Position numbers and translations under genes: made by a program. DNA of 64,000 nucleotides from positions 62,001 through 126,000 of the forward strand of contig NZ_FOFF01000023.1 in assembly GCF_900110755.1 (NCBI RefSeq), read 5' to 3'. Shown piece after piece: positions 54,453 through 63,810 of this stretch. How positions within the stretch are numbered: position 1 is the stretch's first letter; every line of letters begins with the position of its first letter. A model generated the notes under the pieces. It had not been told where the DNA came from, searched no databases, and was given only the letters and a program-made list of their open reading frames with translations. The DNA comes from Streptomyces sp. yr375. GTDB taxonomy: Bacteria; Actinomycetota; Actinomycetes; Streptomycetales; Streptomycetaceae.

Positions 54453-55637
54453 ATGCACCAGCCAGAACCCGACGACAGACCCCGGGTCCTGCACCTCACC
54501 CAGCCCGTGGACGGCGGCGTCGCCCGCGTCGTGACCGACCTCGCGCGCACCCAGCTCGCGGCCGGGCTGCACGTCACCGTCGCCTGCCCCGGCAGCCCCC
54601 TCTCCGACACCCTGCGCGCGCTGGGCGCGGACGTCCGGCACTGGGCGGCGACCCGGTCGCCGGGGCCCTCGCTCCCCGGGGAGGTACGGCGGCTCGGACG
54701 CCTGCTCGACGAGGTACGCCCCGACCTGGTGCACGCGCACAGCGCCAAGGCCGGACTGGCCGGGCGGCTCGCGGTGCGCGGGCGGATCCCGACCGTGTTC
54801 CAGCCGCACGCCTGGTCGTTCGAGGCGGTCGGCGGCACCACCGCCGCCCTCGCCCTCAAGTGGGAGCGGTTCGGGGCGCGTTGGGCGCACCGGCTGGTGT
54901 GCGTGAGCGAGGCGGAGCGCACGACCGGGCGGCGCGCCCGGATCGCGGGCCGGTGGAGCGTCGTCCCCAACGGCATCGACCCCGAGCGTTTCCACCCGGC
55001 CCCCGCCGACACCGTACGGGCCTCGCTCGTGCCCGCGCTGCCCGCGCTCGAGCCGGCCGCGCCGCTGGTGGTGTGCGTGGGGCGGCTGTGCCGGCAGAAG
55101 GGGCAGGACGTGCTGCTGGCCGCGTGGCCGGACGTCGCGGCGAAGGTCCCCGGGGCCCGGCTGGTGCTGGTCGGCGACGGTCCTGACGGGGCGCGACTGC
55201 GGTCCCGGGCACCGGAGTCGGTGCTGTTCGCCGGGGCCGTCGCCGACGCCGTGCCCTGGTACCAGGCCGCCGATCTCGTCGTCCTGCCCTCGCGCTGGGA
55301 GGGCATGGCGCTGGCCCCGTTGGAGGCGCTGGCCTGTGGGCGGCCCGTGGTGCTGACCGACGTGGACGGCGCCCGGGAGAGCCTGCCCGCCGCGCTCGCG
55401 CCCCGCGCGCTGGTGCCCGCCGAGAACCCGGCGGCGCTGGCCGACGCCGTCGCCGGACTGCTGCTCGACCCGCCGCTGCGCGAGGAGTTCGGCCACCAGG
55501 GGCGCCGGCACGTCCTGGCCACGCACGACGTGCGACGGACGGCCGAGGCGGTCGCGGGCGTGTACCGCGAGCTGCTCACGACCACGGAAGGGGCGCGGGT
55601 CGCGCCCCCCGAGTGCAGGGAGTCGATCCTCTCGTGA
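54453..55637 (+). CDS. GT4 glycosyltransferase
   Basis: A 394-residue GT-B glycosyltransferase of family 4. VLHLTQPVDGGVARVVTDLA is the acceptor-side N-terminal domain; RWSVVPNGIDPERFHP, VVCVGRLCRQKGQDVLLAAW and VLPSRWEGMALAPLEALACG (EX7E motif) make up the donor domain. It should add a sugar to a lipid-linked exopolysaccharide precursor at the inner face of the membrane. It opens the operon and overlaps the phosphoglycosyltransferase start (GTGA). Confidence 0.92.
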   Translation: MHQPEPDDRPRVLHLTQPVDGGVARVVTDLARTQLAAGLHVTVACPGSPLSDTLRALGADVRHWAATRSPGPSLPGEVRRLGRLLDEVRPDLVHAHSAKAGLAGRLAVRGRIPTVFQPHAWSFEAVGGTTAALALKWERFGARWAHRLVCVSEAERTTGRRARIAGRWSVVPNGIDPERFHPAPADTVRASLVPALPALEPAAPLVVCVGRLCRQKGQDVLLAAWPDVAAKVPGARLVLVGDGPDGARLRSRAPESVLFAGAVADAVPWYQAADLVVLPSRWEGMALAPLEALACGRPVVLTDVDGARESLPAALAPRALVPAENPAALADAVAGLLLDPPLREEFGHQGRRHVLATHDVRRTAEAVAGVYRELLTTTEGARVAPPECRESILS

Positions 55638-57058
55638 CTGCGGAAAGCACCGTCCCCTCTCCTGGCATGCAGCCCGGATACTCACCCGTCTCGGTCATTC
55701 CGCGGCGGGAGAGCGGAGCGGGATTCCGGTTCCCCACCCGGCGGCCCCCGGCGCGGCCCCTGTCGCCGCTGCCGCTGCTGCTCGCCGACGGCGTCGCCGC
55801 GTTCCTCGGCGCGCTGGCCCTGAGCGGGGCCCAGCGCCGTCCTTTACTGGTGGCCCTGCTGGTCGCGGCGACGATACTGCTGCGCCCGCAGCGCCCCCGC
55901 CCGGTGACGGACGTACTGGACGAACTGCCCGTCGTCTGCGGCCGGATCGCGGTGGCCTGGCTGACCCTGGGGGCGCTCGTCGCCGCCTGGCAGCCGGCGC
56001 ACGCGCTCTCCGCCCGCACCCTCCTCCTGGGCTGCGCGGCGCAGGCCGTGACCGCCTGCGCCGGCCGCGCCCTCGTGCACCGGCGCCGCCGCCGGGCGCT
56101 GCTGCGCCGCCCGCACGCCGCGCTCGTCATCGGCCCCGCCACGACCGCCCAGCGCGTCGCCGCCGCCGTACTGCGCCACCCGCGCAGCGGTCTGCGGCCG
56201 GTGGGCATCGTGGCCGAGCGCCCCGACGGCCCCGACAGCCCCGACGCACTGCCCGTGCTGACCACCGGTCAGGAGGTGCAGCGGGCCCTCATCCAGAACG
56301 GCGTCCGGGACGTCCTGTGCGTCCACCCCGCCGTCCGCACCGTGCAGGGCCCGCTGCTGCGGGCGCTCGCCGAGTCGGGCTGCACGGTGTGGGAGGTCGA
56401 CGCCGACACCCCCTCGTACGCGAGCCGGGAACAGCTCGCCGGGTTCTCCTGCCGACGCCTCGACCTGGTCGGCCGGCGTCGGGGCGGCATGGGCAAGCGG
56501 CTGCTGGACATCGCCGCCTCCGGGACCCTGCTGCTGCTGATCAGCCCGCTGCTGCTGGTGTGCGCGGTGGTGCTGCGGCTGACCGACGGGCCGGGCGTCG
56601 TCTTCCGGCAGGAGCGCATCGGCAAGGACGGCCGGCCCTTCACGCTGCTGAAGTTCCGCACCCACCGCCCGGTCGACGAGCACGAGGCGGCGACCCGCTG
56701 GAGCGTGGCCGGCGAGCGGCAGATGAACCGCTTCTGCCGCATCCTGCGCCAGACCTCGCTGGACGAGCTGCTGCAACTGTGGAACGTCCTGTGCGGCGAC
56801 ATGAGCCTGGTCGGGCCGCGCCCCGAACGGCCCTTCTTCGTCGGCGAGTTCAGCCAGACCTACCCCGGCTACGCGGCCCGCCACCGGATGCAGACCGGCA
56901 TCACCGGCCTCGCCCAGGTGCACGGGCTGCGCGGCGACACCTCGATCGAGGACCGGGCCCGCTTCGACAACGCGTACATCGACAACTGGTCGCTGTGGCA
57001 GGACGTCTGCATCCTGCTGCGCACCGCGGCCTCCCTCGTCCGACCGACCGGGAGCTGA
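55634..57058 (+). CDS. polyprenyl-phosphate sugar-1-phosphate transferase (TTA codon)
   Basis: A 474-residue WbaP/CpsE-type enzyme with several N-terminal membrane helices and a CoA-binding-like middle region (ALVIGPATTAQRVAAAVLRH). The catalytic C-terminal third is typical: KRLLDIAASGTLLLLISPLL, VFRQERIGKDGRPFTLLKFR, LRQTSLDELLQLWNVLCGDM, SLVGPRPERPFFV. It transfers a sugar-1-phosphate to undecaprenyl phosphate to start repeat-unit assembly. Leu71 is a TTA codon (55844-55846), so translation should depend on bldA and hence on development. The GTG at 55634 overlaps the upstream stop. Confidence 0.93.
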   Translation: MTAESTVPSPGMQPGYSPVSVIPRRESGAGFRFPTRRPPARPLSPLPLLLADGVAAFLGALALSGAQRRPLLVALLVAATILLRPQRPRPVTDVLDELPVVCGRIAVAWLTLGALVAAWQPAHALSARTLLLGCAAQAVTACAGRALVHRRRRRALLRRPHAALVIGPATTAQRVAAAVLRHPRSGLRPVGIVAERPDGPDSPDALPVLTTGQEVQRALIQNGVRDVLCVHPAVRTVQGPLLRALAESGCTVWEVDADTPSYASREQLAGFSCRRLDLVGRRRGGMGKRLLDIAASGTLLLLISPLLLVCAVVLRLTDGPGVVFRQERIGKDGRPFTLLKFRTHRPVDEHEAATRWSVAGERQMNRFCRILRQTSLDELLQLWNVLCGDMSLVGPRPERPFFVGEFSQTYPGYAARHRMQTGITGLAQVHGLRGDTSIEDRARFDNAYIDNWSLWQDVCILLRTAASLVRPTGS

Positions 57059-57065
57059 CCCGCCG

Positions 57066-58415
57066 ATGACCCTCGCCCTGCCCGTGCCGCGCACCCGGAC
57101 GCTGTCCCCGGTCCTGCCCGTGGTCGCCGTGGTCGCCCTGCTCGGGCTGCCGCTCAACCCCGGCGCCGAGGGCGGCGCCGGGCCCGCCGACGCGCTGTCC
57201 GCGCTGGTCGTGCTGTTCTGCGCGGTACGGCTGCTGCGCCGCCGCCACCGCCCCCTGTCCCGGACGGCCGCGCTGGTCCTCGGGCTGCCGGTCGCCGGGC
57301 TGGCGCTCGCCGCGATGGACGCGTCGTCGCCGGGCGCGGGGCTCACCGGCCTCGGCCGCTACCTCCAGATCTTCGTGCTCGTCCCGGCGGCCGTCGTCCT
57401 GCTCGTCCGGGACCGGGCCGACTTCCGGGTGCTGGCCTGGTCGTTCGTGGGGCTCGCGGGGTGGCAGGGGGCGGTCGGCGTCCATCAGTTCGTCACCGGG
57501 ACCGGCGCCTCGTACCAGGGCGAGGAGATCCGGGCGGTCGGCACCTTCGGACCGCAGGACGTGATGGGCATGGCGACCGTCGTGTCGTTCGGCCTGATCT
57601 GCGCGCTCGGGCTGGCGCTCGGCCGGACCTCGCTGCGGCAGCGGGCGATCGCCGCCGGCTCCGCGCTCGCCCTGCTGGTACCGCTCGCGCTGTCCTTCAG
57701 CCGGGGCGCGTGGATCGCGACCGCGCTGACCTGCGCGATCCAACTCGCCCTCGCCGGACTGCGGCGGGCGCTGAAGGTGGCCGCGGTGGCGGTCACCGCC
57801 GGGGTGATCCTGGTCGGCGGCTTCGGCGTCGGCTCGGCGATGATCCAGGACCGCGTCAGCAGCATCACGCAGGTCACGGACGCGCCCGACCAGTCGGTCA
57901 CCGACCGGTACACGATGTGGGCGGCGGCCCTCGGCATGTGGCGCGAACAGCCGCTCACCGGCGTCGGGTTGAAGGGCTTCCCCGAACACCGCGACGCACA
58001 CGCCTCCCTCGCGCTGTCCTCCGGCAGCGACACCGAGGGCGCGGGCTCGGCCTTCGTACGGCAGCCGCTGCTCTCCCCGCACAACATGTACCTGCTGGTC
58101 CTCGCCGAACAGGGCCTGATCGGACTGCTCGCCCTCGCGGGCTGCTGGCTGGCGCTGCTGGCGTGCGGGCTGCGCGGCTGGTTCCGCGCCCGGCGCGGCG
58201 GCCCCGGCCTGGACTGCGCGCTCGTCGCCTGCGGCCTGCTGATCTGGCAGCTCGTCGACTTCATGTACGCCGACATCGGCGGCCCCTCGACCGTCCTGAC
58301 CGCCGTCGTCTTCGGCCTGGTGGCCTGGTGGTCCCTGGTGGGCGCGGACGCCGACGCGGACAACTCGGGCGACACGGGCAGCGGCATCAGTCGCGAGGAG
58401 ACCCGCACCCGATGA
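57066..58415 (+). CDS. O-antigen ligase/Wzy-like polymerase
   Basis: A 449-residue membrane protein with about 10-12 helices and a large extracytoplasmic loop (about residues 265-330), the layout of the O-antigen ligase/Wzy family. LALSFSRGAWIATALTCAIQ and the loop sequence TGVGLKGFPEHRDAHA with LLSPHNMYLLVLAEQGLIGL (PHN motif) are diagnostic. It would polymerise repeat units at the outer face of the membrane. Starts seven bases after the upstream stop. Confidence 0.9.
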   Translation: MTLALPVPRTRTLSPVLPVVAVVALLGLPLNPGAEGGAGPADALSALVVLFCAVRLLRRRHRPLSRTAALVLGLPVAGLALAAMDASSPGAGLTGLGRYLQIFVLVPAAVVLLVRDRADFRVLAWSFVGLAGWQGAVGVHQFVTGTGASYQGEEIRAVGTFGPQDVMGMATVVSFGLICALGLALGRTSLRQRAIAAGSALALLVPLALSFSRGAWIATALTCAIQLALAGLRRALKVAAVAVTAGVILVGGFGVGSAMIQDRVSSITQVTDAPDQSVTDRYTMWAAALGMWREQPLTGVGLKGFPEHRDAHASLALSSGSDTEGAGSAFVRQPLLSPHNMYLLVLAEQGLIGLLALAGCWLALLACGLRGWFRARRGGPGLDCALVACGLLIWQLVDFMYADIGGPSTVLTAVVFGLVAWWSLVGADADADNSGDTGSGISREETRTR

Positions 58416-60142
58416 AACCGACGGGGACAGCGGAGACAGTGGGGGCAGTGGGGACAGCGGAGGCAGTGGGGACGACGGCCGGGGAGCTGCCCCGGGGCAC
58501 CCCCGACCCCACCACCCCCACCTCACCCTCCACTCCCACTCCCACTCCCACTCCCACTCCCGAACACCCCCCGCCCTCCCGTGGTTTCCTCGCCAAGGCC
58601 GCTCTCGTCACCGCCGTGCTCTCCGTGGCCGGGGCGTTGCTCGGGCTGGTGCGGGATCAGGCGTTGGCGCGGCTGTTCGGGGCGGGGCGGGACACCGACG
58701 CGTTTCTCGTCGCGTGGACCGTGCCCGAGTTCGCGGCCACGCTGCTCATCGAGGACGGACTGGCGTTCGCGCTGATCCCCGCGTTCAGCATGGCGCTGGC
58801 CCGCCGCGCCCAGGGCGCCCCCGGCGACCCGGTGCGCGCGCTGGTGGCGGGCACGCTGCCGCGTCTGTCGCTGGCGTTCGTCGCGGTCGGCGCCCTGCTC
58901 ATCGGCATCGCCCCGCAGGTGGTCGAGGCCCTCGCGCCCGGCCTGCCCGACCCGGCGCTCGCCGTCGACTGCACCCGGCTCACCGCGACCTGCGTGGTGA
59001 GCTTCGGGCTCGCCGGGTACTGCAGCGCGGCCCTGCGCGCGCACCGCCGGTACGTCGCGCCCGCGGCGATCTACGTGGCCTACAACGTCGGCATCATCAC
59101 CGGCATGTTCGTGCTCGGCGGACGCTGGGGCGTGCGGTCGGCGGCGGCCGGGGTCGCGGTGGGCGGGCTGCTGATGGTCCTCGTACAACTGCCTTCTCTG
59201 ATCGGTCAGTTGAGGAAGCGGAAGACGGGTGGGGCGGACGGGGAGGTGGCCGCCGTGCCGGAAGCGCCGCGGCCGCTGGACACCGCGCTCCTCGCGACCG
59301 TGCTCCTGTTCGCGCTGTGCCGGCAGTCGCAGGTCCTCATCGAGCGGTTCCTCGCCTCGCACCTGCCCGCCGGGGCGATCTCGCACCTCAACTACGCGCA
59401 GAAGGTCGCGCAGATGCCGATGATCCTGTCGGTGATGGTGTGCACGGTGACCTTCCCGGTCGTCGCGCGGGCGCTGGCCGAGGGCGACACCGAGCGGGCC
59501 CGCGGCCGGGTGGAGCGGGATCTGTCGCTGGCCGCGTGCATCGTGCTGCTGGGCACCGCCGCCGTGCTGGCGTGCGCGCCGCAGATCGTCGAAGTGCTCT
59601 TCCAGCGGGGCGCGTTCACCGCGCGGGACACGGCGGCGACGGCCGGCGTGATGCGGGTGTACGCACTCGGACTGCTCGGCCAGACCCTGGTGGGCGTCCT
59701 GGTCCGCTCCTACTTCTCGGCGGGCCGCGGCTCCTGGTACCCGGTCGGCGCGATGGCCGCCGGGATCGTCGTGACGTCCTGGATCGGCGCGCTCAGCGTC
59801 AACTCCTGGGGCGTGTACGGGATCGCCGCCGCCAACGCGACCGGCATCACCGTCACCGCCCTGGTGCTGCTGGCCGGGATGGGCCCGCGCAGCGTCCCGG
59901 TCAGCGTCCGGGGCGTGCTGCGCGAGCTGAGCCGGCCGGTGCGGGCGGCCGTGGTGGCGACCCTCGCCGGGGCGCTGGCCGCCGCGCAGTTCACCGACCC
60001 GCTCGCCGCTCTCGCCGCCGGCGGGTTCACCGTGACCGCCGTCTTCCTGCTGCTCGGCCGGGCCCTGGGCGCCCAGGGCATCGTCTCCGCACTCCGTTCC
60101 GTACGTTCCGCGACCCGAAGGCTCTCCCATGGCCGCTTCTGA
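58412..60142 (+). CDS. MurJ/Wzx-like lipid-linked oligosaccharide flippase
   Basis: A 576-residue MviN/MurJ-type protein of the MOP superfamily, with about 14 helices. The first 55 residues form a low-complexity cytosolic tail with a 6-bp Pro-Thr repeat. Family sequence begins at FLAKAALVTAVLSVAGALLG, with GLVRDQALARLFGAGRDTDA, DGLAFALIPAFS, YAQKVAQMPMILSVMVCTV and QRGAFTARDTAATAGVM. Essential MurJ flips lipid II; because this copy lies inside a polysaccharide operon it more likely flips the undecaprenyl-linked repeat unit. ATG overlaps the polymerase stop. Confidence 0.9.
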   Translation: MKPTGTAETVGAVGTAEAVGTTAGELPRGTPDPTTPTSPSTPTPTPTPTPEHPPPSRGFLAKAALVTAVLSVAGALLGLVRDQALARLFGAGRDTDAFLVAWTVPEFAATLLIEDGLAFALIPAFSMALARRAQGAPGDPVRALVAGTLPRLSLAFVAVGALLIGIAPQVVEALAPGLPDPALAVDCTRLTATCVVSFGLAGYCSAALRAHRRYVAPAAIYVAYNVGIITGMFVLGGRWGVRSAAAGVAVGGLLMVLVQLPSLIGQLRKRKTGGADGEVAAVPEAPRPLDTALLATVLLFALCRQSQVLIERFLASHLPAGAISHLNYAQKVAQMPMILSVMVCTVTFPVVARALAEGDTERARGRVERDLSLAACIVLLGTAAVLACAPQIVEVLFQRGAFTARDTAATAGVMRVYALGLLGQTLVGVLVRSYFSAGRGSWYPVGAMAAGIVVTSWIGALSVNSWGVYGIAAANATGITVTALVLLAGMGPRSVPVSVRGVLRELSRPVRAAVVATLAGALAAAQFTDPLAALAAGGFTVTAVFLLLGRALGAQGIVSALRSVRSATRRLSHGRF

Positions 60143-60869
60143 GAACAGCAGACGCACTCCCGTCCCGTGGGTGGCGATGTACCACTCCGTGAACGACTGC
60201 CCCGAGGACCCCTACCACATCACGGTCACCCCCGAACGGCTGGAGAAGCAGTTGATGTGGCTGCGCCGGCGCGGACTGCGCGGTGTCTCCATGTCCCGGC
60301 TGCTCGCCGCCCGCGCCCGGGGCGAGGGCCACAACCTGGTCGGTCTCACCTTCGACGACGGTTACGCCGACTTCCTCACCGACGCCCTGCCGGTCCTGCG
60401 CCGCCACCGCTGCAACGCCACCCTCTTCGTGCTGCCCGGCCGGCTCGGCGGCGACAACGCCTGGGACCCGCTGGGCCCGCGCAAGCCCCTGCTGACCGCC
60501 GACGGCATCTGCCGCGCCGCCTACGAGGGCGTCGAGATCGGCTCGCACGGCCTCACCCACGTCGACCTCACCCAGGCCGACGACCTCACCCTGAAGGCGG
60601 AGACCGTCGAGAGCCGCGCCGCCCTCGGCGCGCTCCTCGGCACCGAGGTCGACGGCTTCTGCTACCCGTACGGGACGATCGACCGGCGCGCCATGGACGC
60701 CGTACGCGACGCCGGTTACGGATACGCGTGCGCGATCGACCCCGGCGAGCTGAACGGCCTGCACGCCCTGCCGCGCCTGCACATCGGGCAGAACGACAAC
60801 GCCCTGCGCATGTACCTGAAGTACCGGCTGCACGGGCTGCGCCGCCGGCCCGTCGAGGGGCTGCGGTGA
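60129..60869 (+). CDS. polysaccharide deacetylase (carbohydrate esterase 4)
   Basis: A 246-residue CE4 NodB-like domain. VGLTFDDGYADFLTDALPVL holds the base and metal Asp, IGSHGLTHVDLTQA the metal His pair, and DGFCYPYGTIDRRAMDAVRD the substrate groove. It lacks a signal peptide or anchor, so it may act on precursors in the cytoplasm or be exported otherwise. It would remove acetyl groups from GlcNAc-type residues and give the polymer positive charge. It overlaps the flippase gene by 14 bases and the next gene by four. Confidence 0.9.
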   Translation: MAASENSRRTPVPWVAMYHSVNDCPEDPYHITVTPERLEKQLMWLRRRGLRGVSMSRLLAARARGEGHNLVGLTFDDGYADFLTDALPVLRRHRCNATLFVLPGRLGGDNAWDPLGPRKPLLTADGICRAAYEGVEIGSHGLTHVDLTQADDLTLKAETVESRAALGALLGTEVDGFCYPYGTIDRRAMDAVRDAGYGYACAIDPGELNGLHALPRLHIGQNDNALRMYLKYRLHGLRRRPVEGLR

Positions 60870-62023
60870 AGGCGCTGCACATCATCACCGGGCTGGGCGT
60901 CGGCGGCGCCGAGCAGCAACTACGGCTGCTGCTACGGCACTTGCCGGTCGACTGCGACGTGGTGACGCTGACGAACCCGGGGTCGGTGGCCGACGGCCTG
61001 ACCGCCGACGGGGTACGGGTCGTGCACCTCGGCATGGCCGGCAACCGCGACCTGGGCGCGCTGCCGCGCCTGGTCCGCCTCATCCGCTCCGGCGGCTACG
61101 ACCTCGTCCACACCCACCTCTACCGGGCCTGCGTCTACGGCCGGCTGGCGGCGCGGCTGGCCGGGGTCCGCGCGGTCGTCGCCACCGAACACTCCCTGGG
61201 GGCCTCACAGTTGGAGGGGCGCAGGCTGACCGCCGGGGTGCGGGCGCTCTACCTGGCCAGCGAACGGCTGGGCCGCACCACGGTCGCCGTCTCCCCCACC
61301 GTCGCCGACCGGCTGCGCAGTTGGGGCGTCCCGGCCCCCCGGATCGAGGTCGTCCCCAACGGCATCGACCTGGCCCGCTTCCGCTTCGACCCGGACGCCC
61401 GCCACCGCACCCGCCGCCGCCTCGGCCTGCCCGACGACGCGTTCGTGGTCGGCGGCGTCGGCCGCCTCACGGCCGGCAAACGCTTCGACGTCGTCATCCG
61501 CTCCCTCGCCCAACTTCCCGCCGACTATTGGCTGTTGCTGGTCGGGGGCGGTCCCGAGGAGAACGTGCTGCGGCGCACCGCGCACGAGGCGGGGGTCGCC
61601 GACCGCGTCCTGTTCACCGGCGAACGCCCCTACGTCCCGGACGGCACGCCCGGCCCCGACCTGCCCTCCCTCACCTCCGCCATGGACCTGTTCGTCTCCC
61701 CGTCCCCCGAGGAGACCTTCGGCCTCGCGGTCGTCGAGGCCCTGGCCTGCGGCCTGCCCGTCCGGTACGCCTCCTGCCCCGCGATCGAGCACCTCGCCCC
61801 GGCGAACGCCCGCCGGGTGGACGGCGGGCCCGAGGCGTTCGCCGCCGCGCTGGCCGAGGCCCGCGCGCAGGCCCCCGGCCCGCGCACCGCGCCCGACGCC
61901 GCCCGCCACTACGACATCACCCGCAGCGCCGCCCAGCTCATGGACGTGTACGCGGCCACCGTTTCCGGAGCCCCCGTGCTCGCCGCCGCTTCGCCGACAC
62001 CCCAGGGAGTCAGTTCCCCATGA
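60866..62023 (+). CDS. GT4 glycosyltransferase
   Basis: A 385-residue family 4 glycosyltransferase: MKALHIITGLGVGGAEQQLR (glycine-rich acceptor-domain loop), YDLVHTHLYRACVYGRLAAR, VEVVPNGIDLARFRF-type donor motif, VGGVGRLTAGKRFDVVIRSL, and SPSPEETFGLAVVEALACGL with EX7E. It differs clearly from the first GT4 of the operon and so probably adds a different sugar. GTG start at 60866 within GTGA. Confidence 0.92.
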   Translation: MKALHIITGLGVGGAEQQLRLLLRHLPVDCDVVTLTNPGSVADGLTADGVRVVHLGMAGNRDLGALPRLVRLIRSGGYDLVHTHLYRACVYGRLAARLAGVRAVVATEHSLGASQLEGRRLTAGVRALYLASERLGRTTVAVSPTVADRLRSWGVPAPRIEVVPNGIDLARFRFDPDARHRTRRRLGLPDDAFVVGGVGRLTAGKRFDVVIRSLAQLPADYWLLLVGGGPEENVLRRTAHEAGVADRVLFTGERPYVPDGTPGPDLPSLTSAMDLFVSPSPEETFGLAVVEALACGLPVRYASCPAIEHLAPANARRVDGGPEAFAAALAEARAQAPGPRTAPDAARHYDITRSAAQLMDVYAATVSGAPVLAAASPTPQGVSSP

Positions 62024-62667
62024 CCGAGAACCCCCGTCGTCCTGCCGCCCTGCGCCGCGCCAAGGCGCTCCCGCCCTGGTCCCTGCTCGCGGCCGGTGCC
62101 GTCACCGGAGGCCTGCTCGGCGGTGTGTACGGGGCCGTCGAGCCGCCCGTGTACACGGCCACCGCCTACGTCGTCGCCGTCCCCACCGAGAAGTCCGACC
62201 CGGCGTCCGCGCTCGGCTTCGCGCAGGCCTACGGCCGGGTCGCCGGCCAGCTCGCGGTGCTCGGCGACGCCCAGGTGTGGGCCGGCGTACCGGTGAAGAC
62301 GCTCCAGCAGAGCGTGCAGACGTCGACCTCGCCGGACGCCCCGATGGTGTCGATCACGGCGACCTCCGACCGGGCCGACCTGGCCGCCGACATGGCCAAC
62401 GCGGTGTCCCGCTCGCTGACCCAGCACGCGAAGAGCTCCCAGGCCACCACCAACGTCGAGCTCCAGCAGTTCGCCCGCGCGGTCCGGCCGACCGCCCCCT
62501 CCTCCCCGTCCTGGGCGCTCACCGCCCTGGTCGGCGCGAGCGCGGGCGGGCTGCTCGGCGGACTGCTGCTGCTGGTGCGGCCGAGGCGGGGCCGCGAGGA
62601 GGAGGCCGCGCGCCCCGCCGCCGTCCCGGGCCCGGCCCTCGCCGCCGACGCGCACGGAGCACTGTGA
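62020..62667 (+). CDS. Wzz/CapA-like chain-length or co-polymerase protein
   Basis: A 215-residue protein with two membrane helices, near residues 22-45 (WSLLAAGAVTGGLLGGVYGA) and 165-185 (SWALTALVGASAGGLLGGLL), enclosing an extracytoplasmic alpha/beta region (YTATAYVVAVPTEKSDPASA, PMVSITATSDRADLAADMAN). PTAPSSPS before the second helix is the proline-rich motif seen in Wzz proteins. There is no C-terminal tyrosine kinase domain. It probably controls chain length. ATG overlaps the GT4 stop. Confidence 0.82.
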   Translation: MTENPRRPAALRRAKALPPWSLLAAGAVTGGLLGGVYGAVEPPVYTATAYVVAVPTEKSDPASALGFAQAYGRVAGQLAVLGDAQVWAGVPVKTLQQSVQTSTSPDAPMVSITATSDRADLAADMANAVSRSLTQHAKSSQATTNVELQQFARAVRPTAPSSPSWALTALVGASAGGLLGGLLLLVRPRRGREEEAARPAAVPGPALAADAHGAL

Positions 62668-63782
62668 AACCGACGTTCACCACCGAACTCGTCACCGACG
62701 AGCAGGCCTTCGCCGCGCTCGCCCCCGCCTGGGGCCGCCTCTACCAGCGCTGCGCGACGGCCACGCCCTTCCAGAGCCACGCCTGGCTGCACTCCTGGTG
62801 GCTGTCGTACGGCAGGCCCGGCCGACTGCGCCTGCTGCTGGTCCGCGACGGCGCGGACCTCGTCGCCGCCGCCCCGCTGACGGCCGTCCGCCGACCGCTG
62901 CCGGCCCTCGTACCGCTCGGCGGGGCGATCTCCGACTACGGGGACGTCCTCGTCGACGACGAACACGGCGAGCGGGCCGTCGCCGCGCTCACCGAGGGCC
63001 TCGCGGCGGCCGCCCGCACCGCGCTGATCGACTTCCGCGAGGTGCGGCCGGGCAGCGCGGTCGAGCAGGTCTACGAGCACTGGCACGGGCCGCGCCGCCG
63101 GGTGAGCGACTCGGTGTGCCTGGAACTGCCGGCCGTCCCCATGGACGAACTGCTGGCCCGGCTGCCGTCGGCGAAGGCCCAGCGGGTGCGCGCCAAGCTG
63201 CGCAAGCTGACCGCGCTGGGCGTCGAGCGCCAGATCGTTTGCCCGGACGAGGTGGACTCGGCGCTGCACCGCCTGCTGGACCTGCACCAGTTGCAGTGGC
63301 AGGGCCGGAAGGTGACGGGCGAGCACCTGCGCCCCCGCTTCTGCGAGCACCTGGTCCGCTCGGTCGGCCCGATGGTCCGCTCCGGGGACGCGGTGGTCAC
63401 CGAGTTCCGGCTGGACGACGACGTCGTCGCCGTCGATCTGACGCTGCTGTCGCGCCGGCTGGCCGGGGGCTATCTCTACGGCGCCCACCCGCAGTTGCGC
63501 GAACGCAAGGCGGACGTCGCGGTGATGCTGCTCGACGCGTGCGCCGAGCACACCCGGGGCGGCGGACGGGCCGCGCTGAGCCTGCTGCGCGGCAACGAGC
63601 CGTACAAGCACCACTGGCGGCCCGAACCCGTCGTCAACCAGCGGCTGCTGCTGGCCCGTCGGCGCACCGCGCCGCTGCTGTCTGCGGTCGTCTGCGACGT
63701 GGCCGCGCGGCGGCGGGGCAAGGAACTGCTGCTCAAGCTGGAACAGCGGCGGAAGGGGCGTGACGGTGGCGGCGGGCCTTGA
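62664..63782 (+). CDS. FemAB/CelD-like GNAT acyltransferase
   Basis: A 372-residue protein of the double-GNAT type found in exopolysaccharide operons (BcsL/CelD-like). PFQSHAWLHSWWLSYGRPGR is the typical first-domain start, RLRLLLVRDGADLVAAAPLT and LPSAKAQRVRAKLRKLTALG follow, and SLLRGNEPYKHHWRPEPVVN is the conserved second-domain end. It may acylate a sugar of the polymer. It ends the operon before a 14-bp terminator; its stop codon lies in the loop of that hairpin. Confidence 0.85.
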   Translation: MKPTFTTELVTDEQAFAALAPAWGRLYQRCATATPFQSHAWLHSWWLSYGRPGRLRLLLVRDGADLVAAAPLTAVRRPLPALVPLGGAISDYGDVLVDDEHGERAVAALTEGLAAAARTALIDFREVRPGSAVEQVYEHWHGPRRRVSDSVCLELPAVPMDELLARLPSAKAQRVRAKLRKLTALGVERQIVCPDEVDSALHRLLDLHQLQWQGRKVTGEHLRPRFCEHLVRSVGPMVRSGDAVVTEFRLDDDVVAVDLTLLSRRLAGGYLYGAHPQLRERKADVAVMLLDACAEHTRGGGRAALSLLRGNEPYKHHWRPEPVVNQRLLLARRRTAPLLSAVVCDVAARRRGKELLLKLEQRRKGRDGGGGP

Positions 63783-63800
63783 CGTGGGCCCGCCGCCACC
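63765..63800. terminator. bidirectional terminator at the end of the exopolysaccharide operon
   Basis: GGTGGCGGCGGGCC (63765-63778) pairs perfectly with GGCCCGCCGCCACC (63787-63800). The acyltransferase stop codon is in the 8-base loop. It also ends transcription of the convergent partial gene at the window edge. Confidence 0.88.
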
Positions 63801-63810
63801 GCACCGCGGT

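Noticed and set aside
57461..58411. A possible 317-residue N-terminal extension of the flippase
   Set aside because: It overlaps the whole polymerase gene in another frame. The ATG at 58412 overlaps the polymerase stop and gives the expected MurJ-like length.
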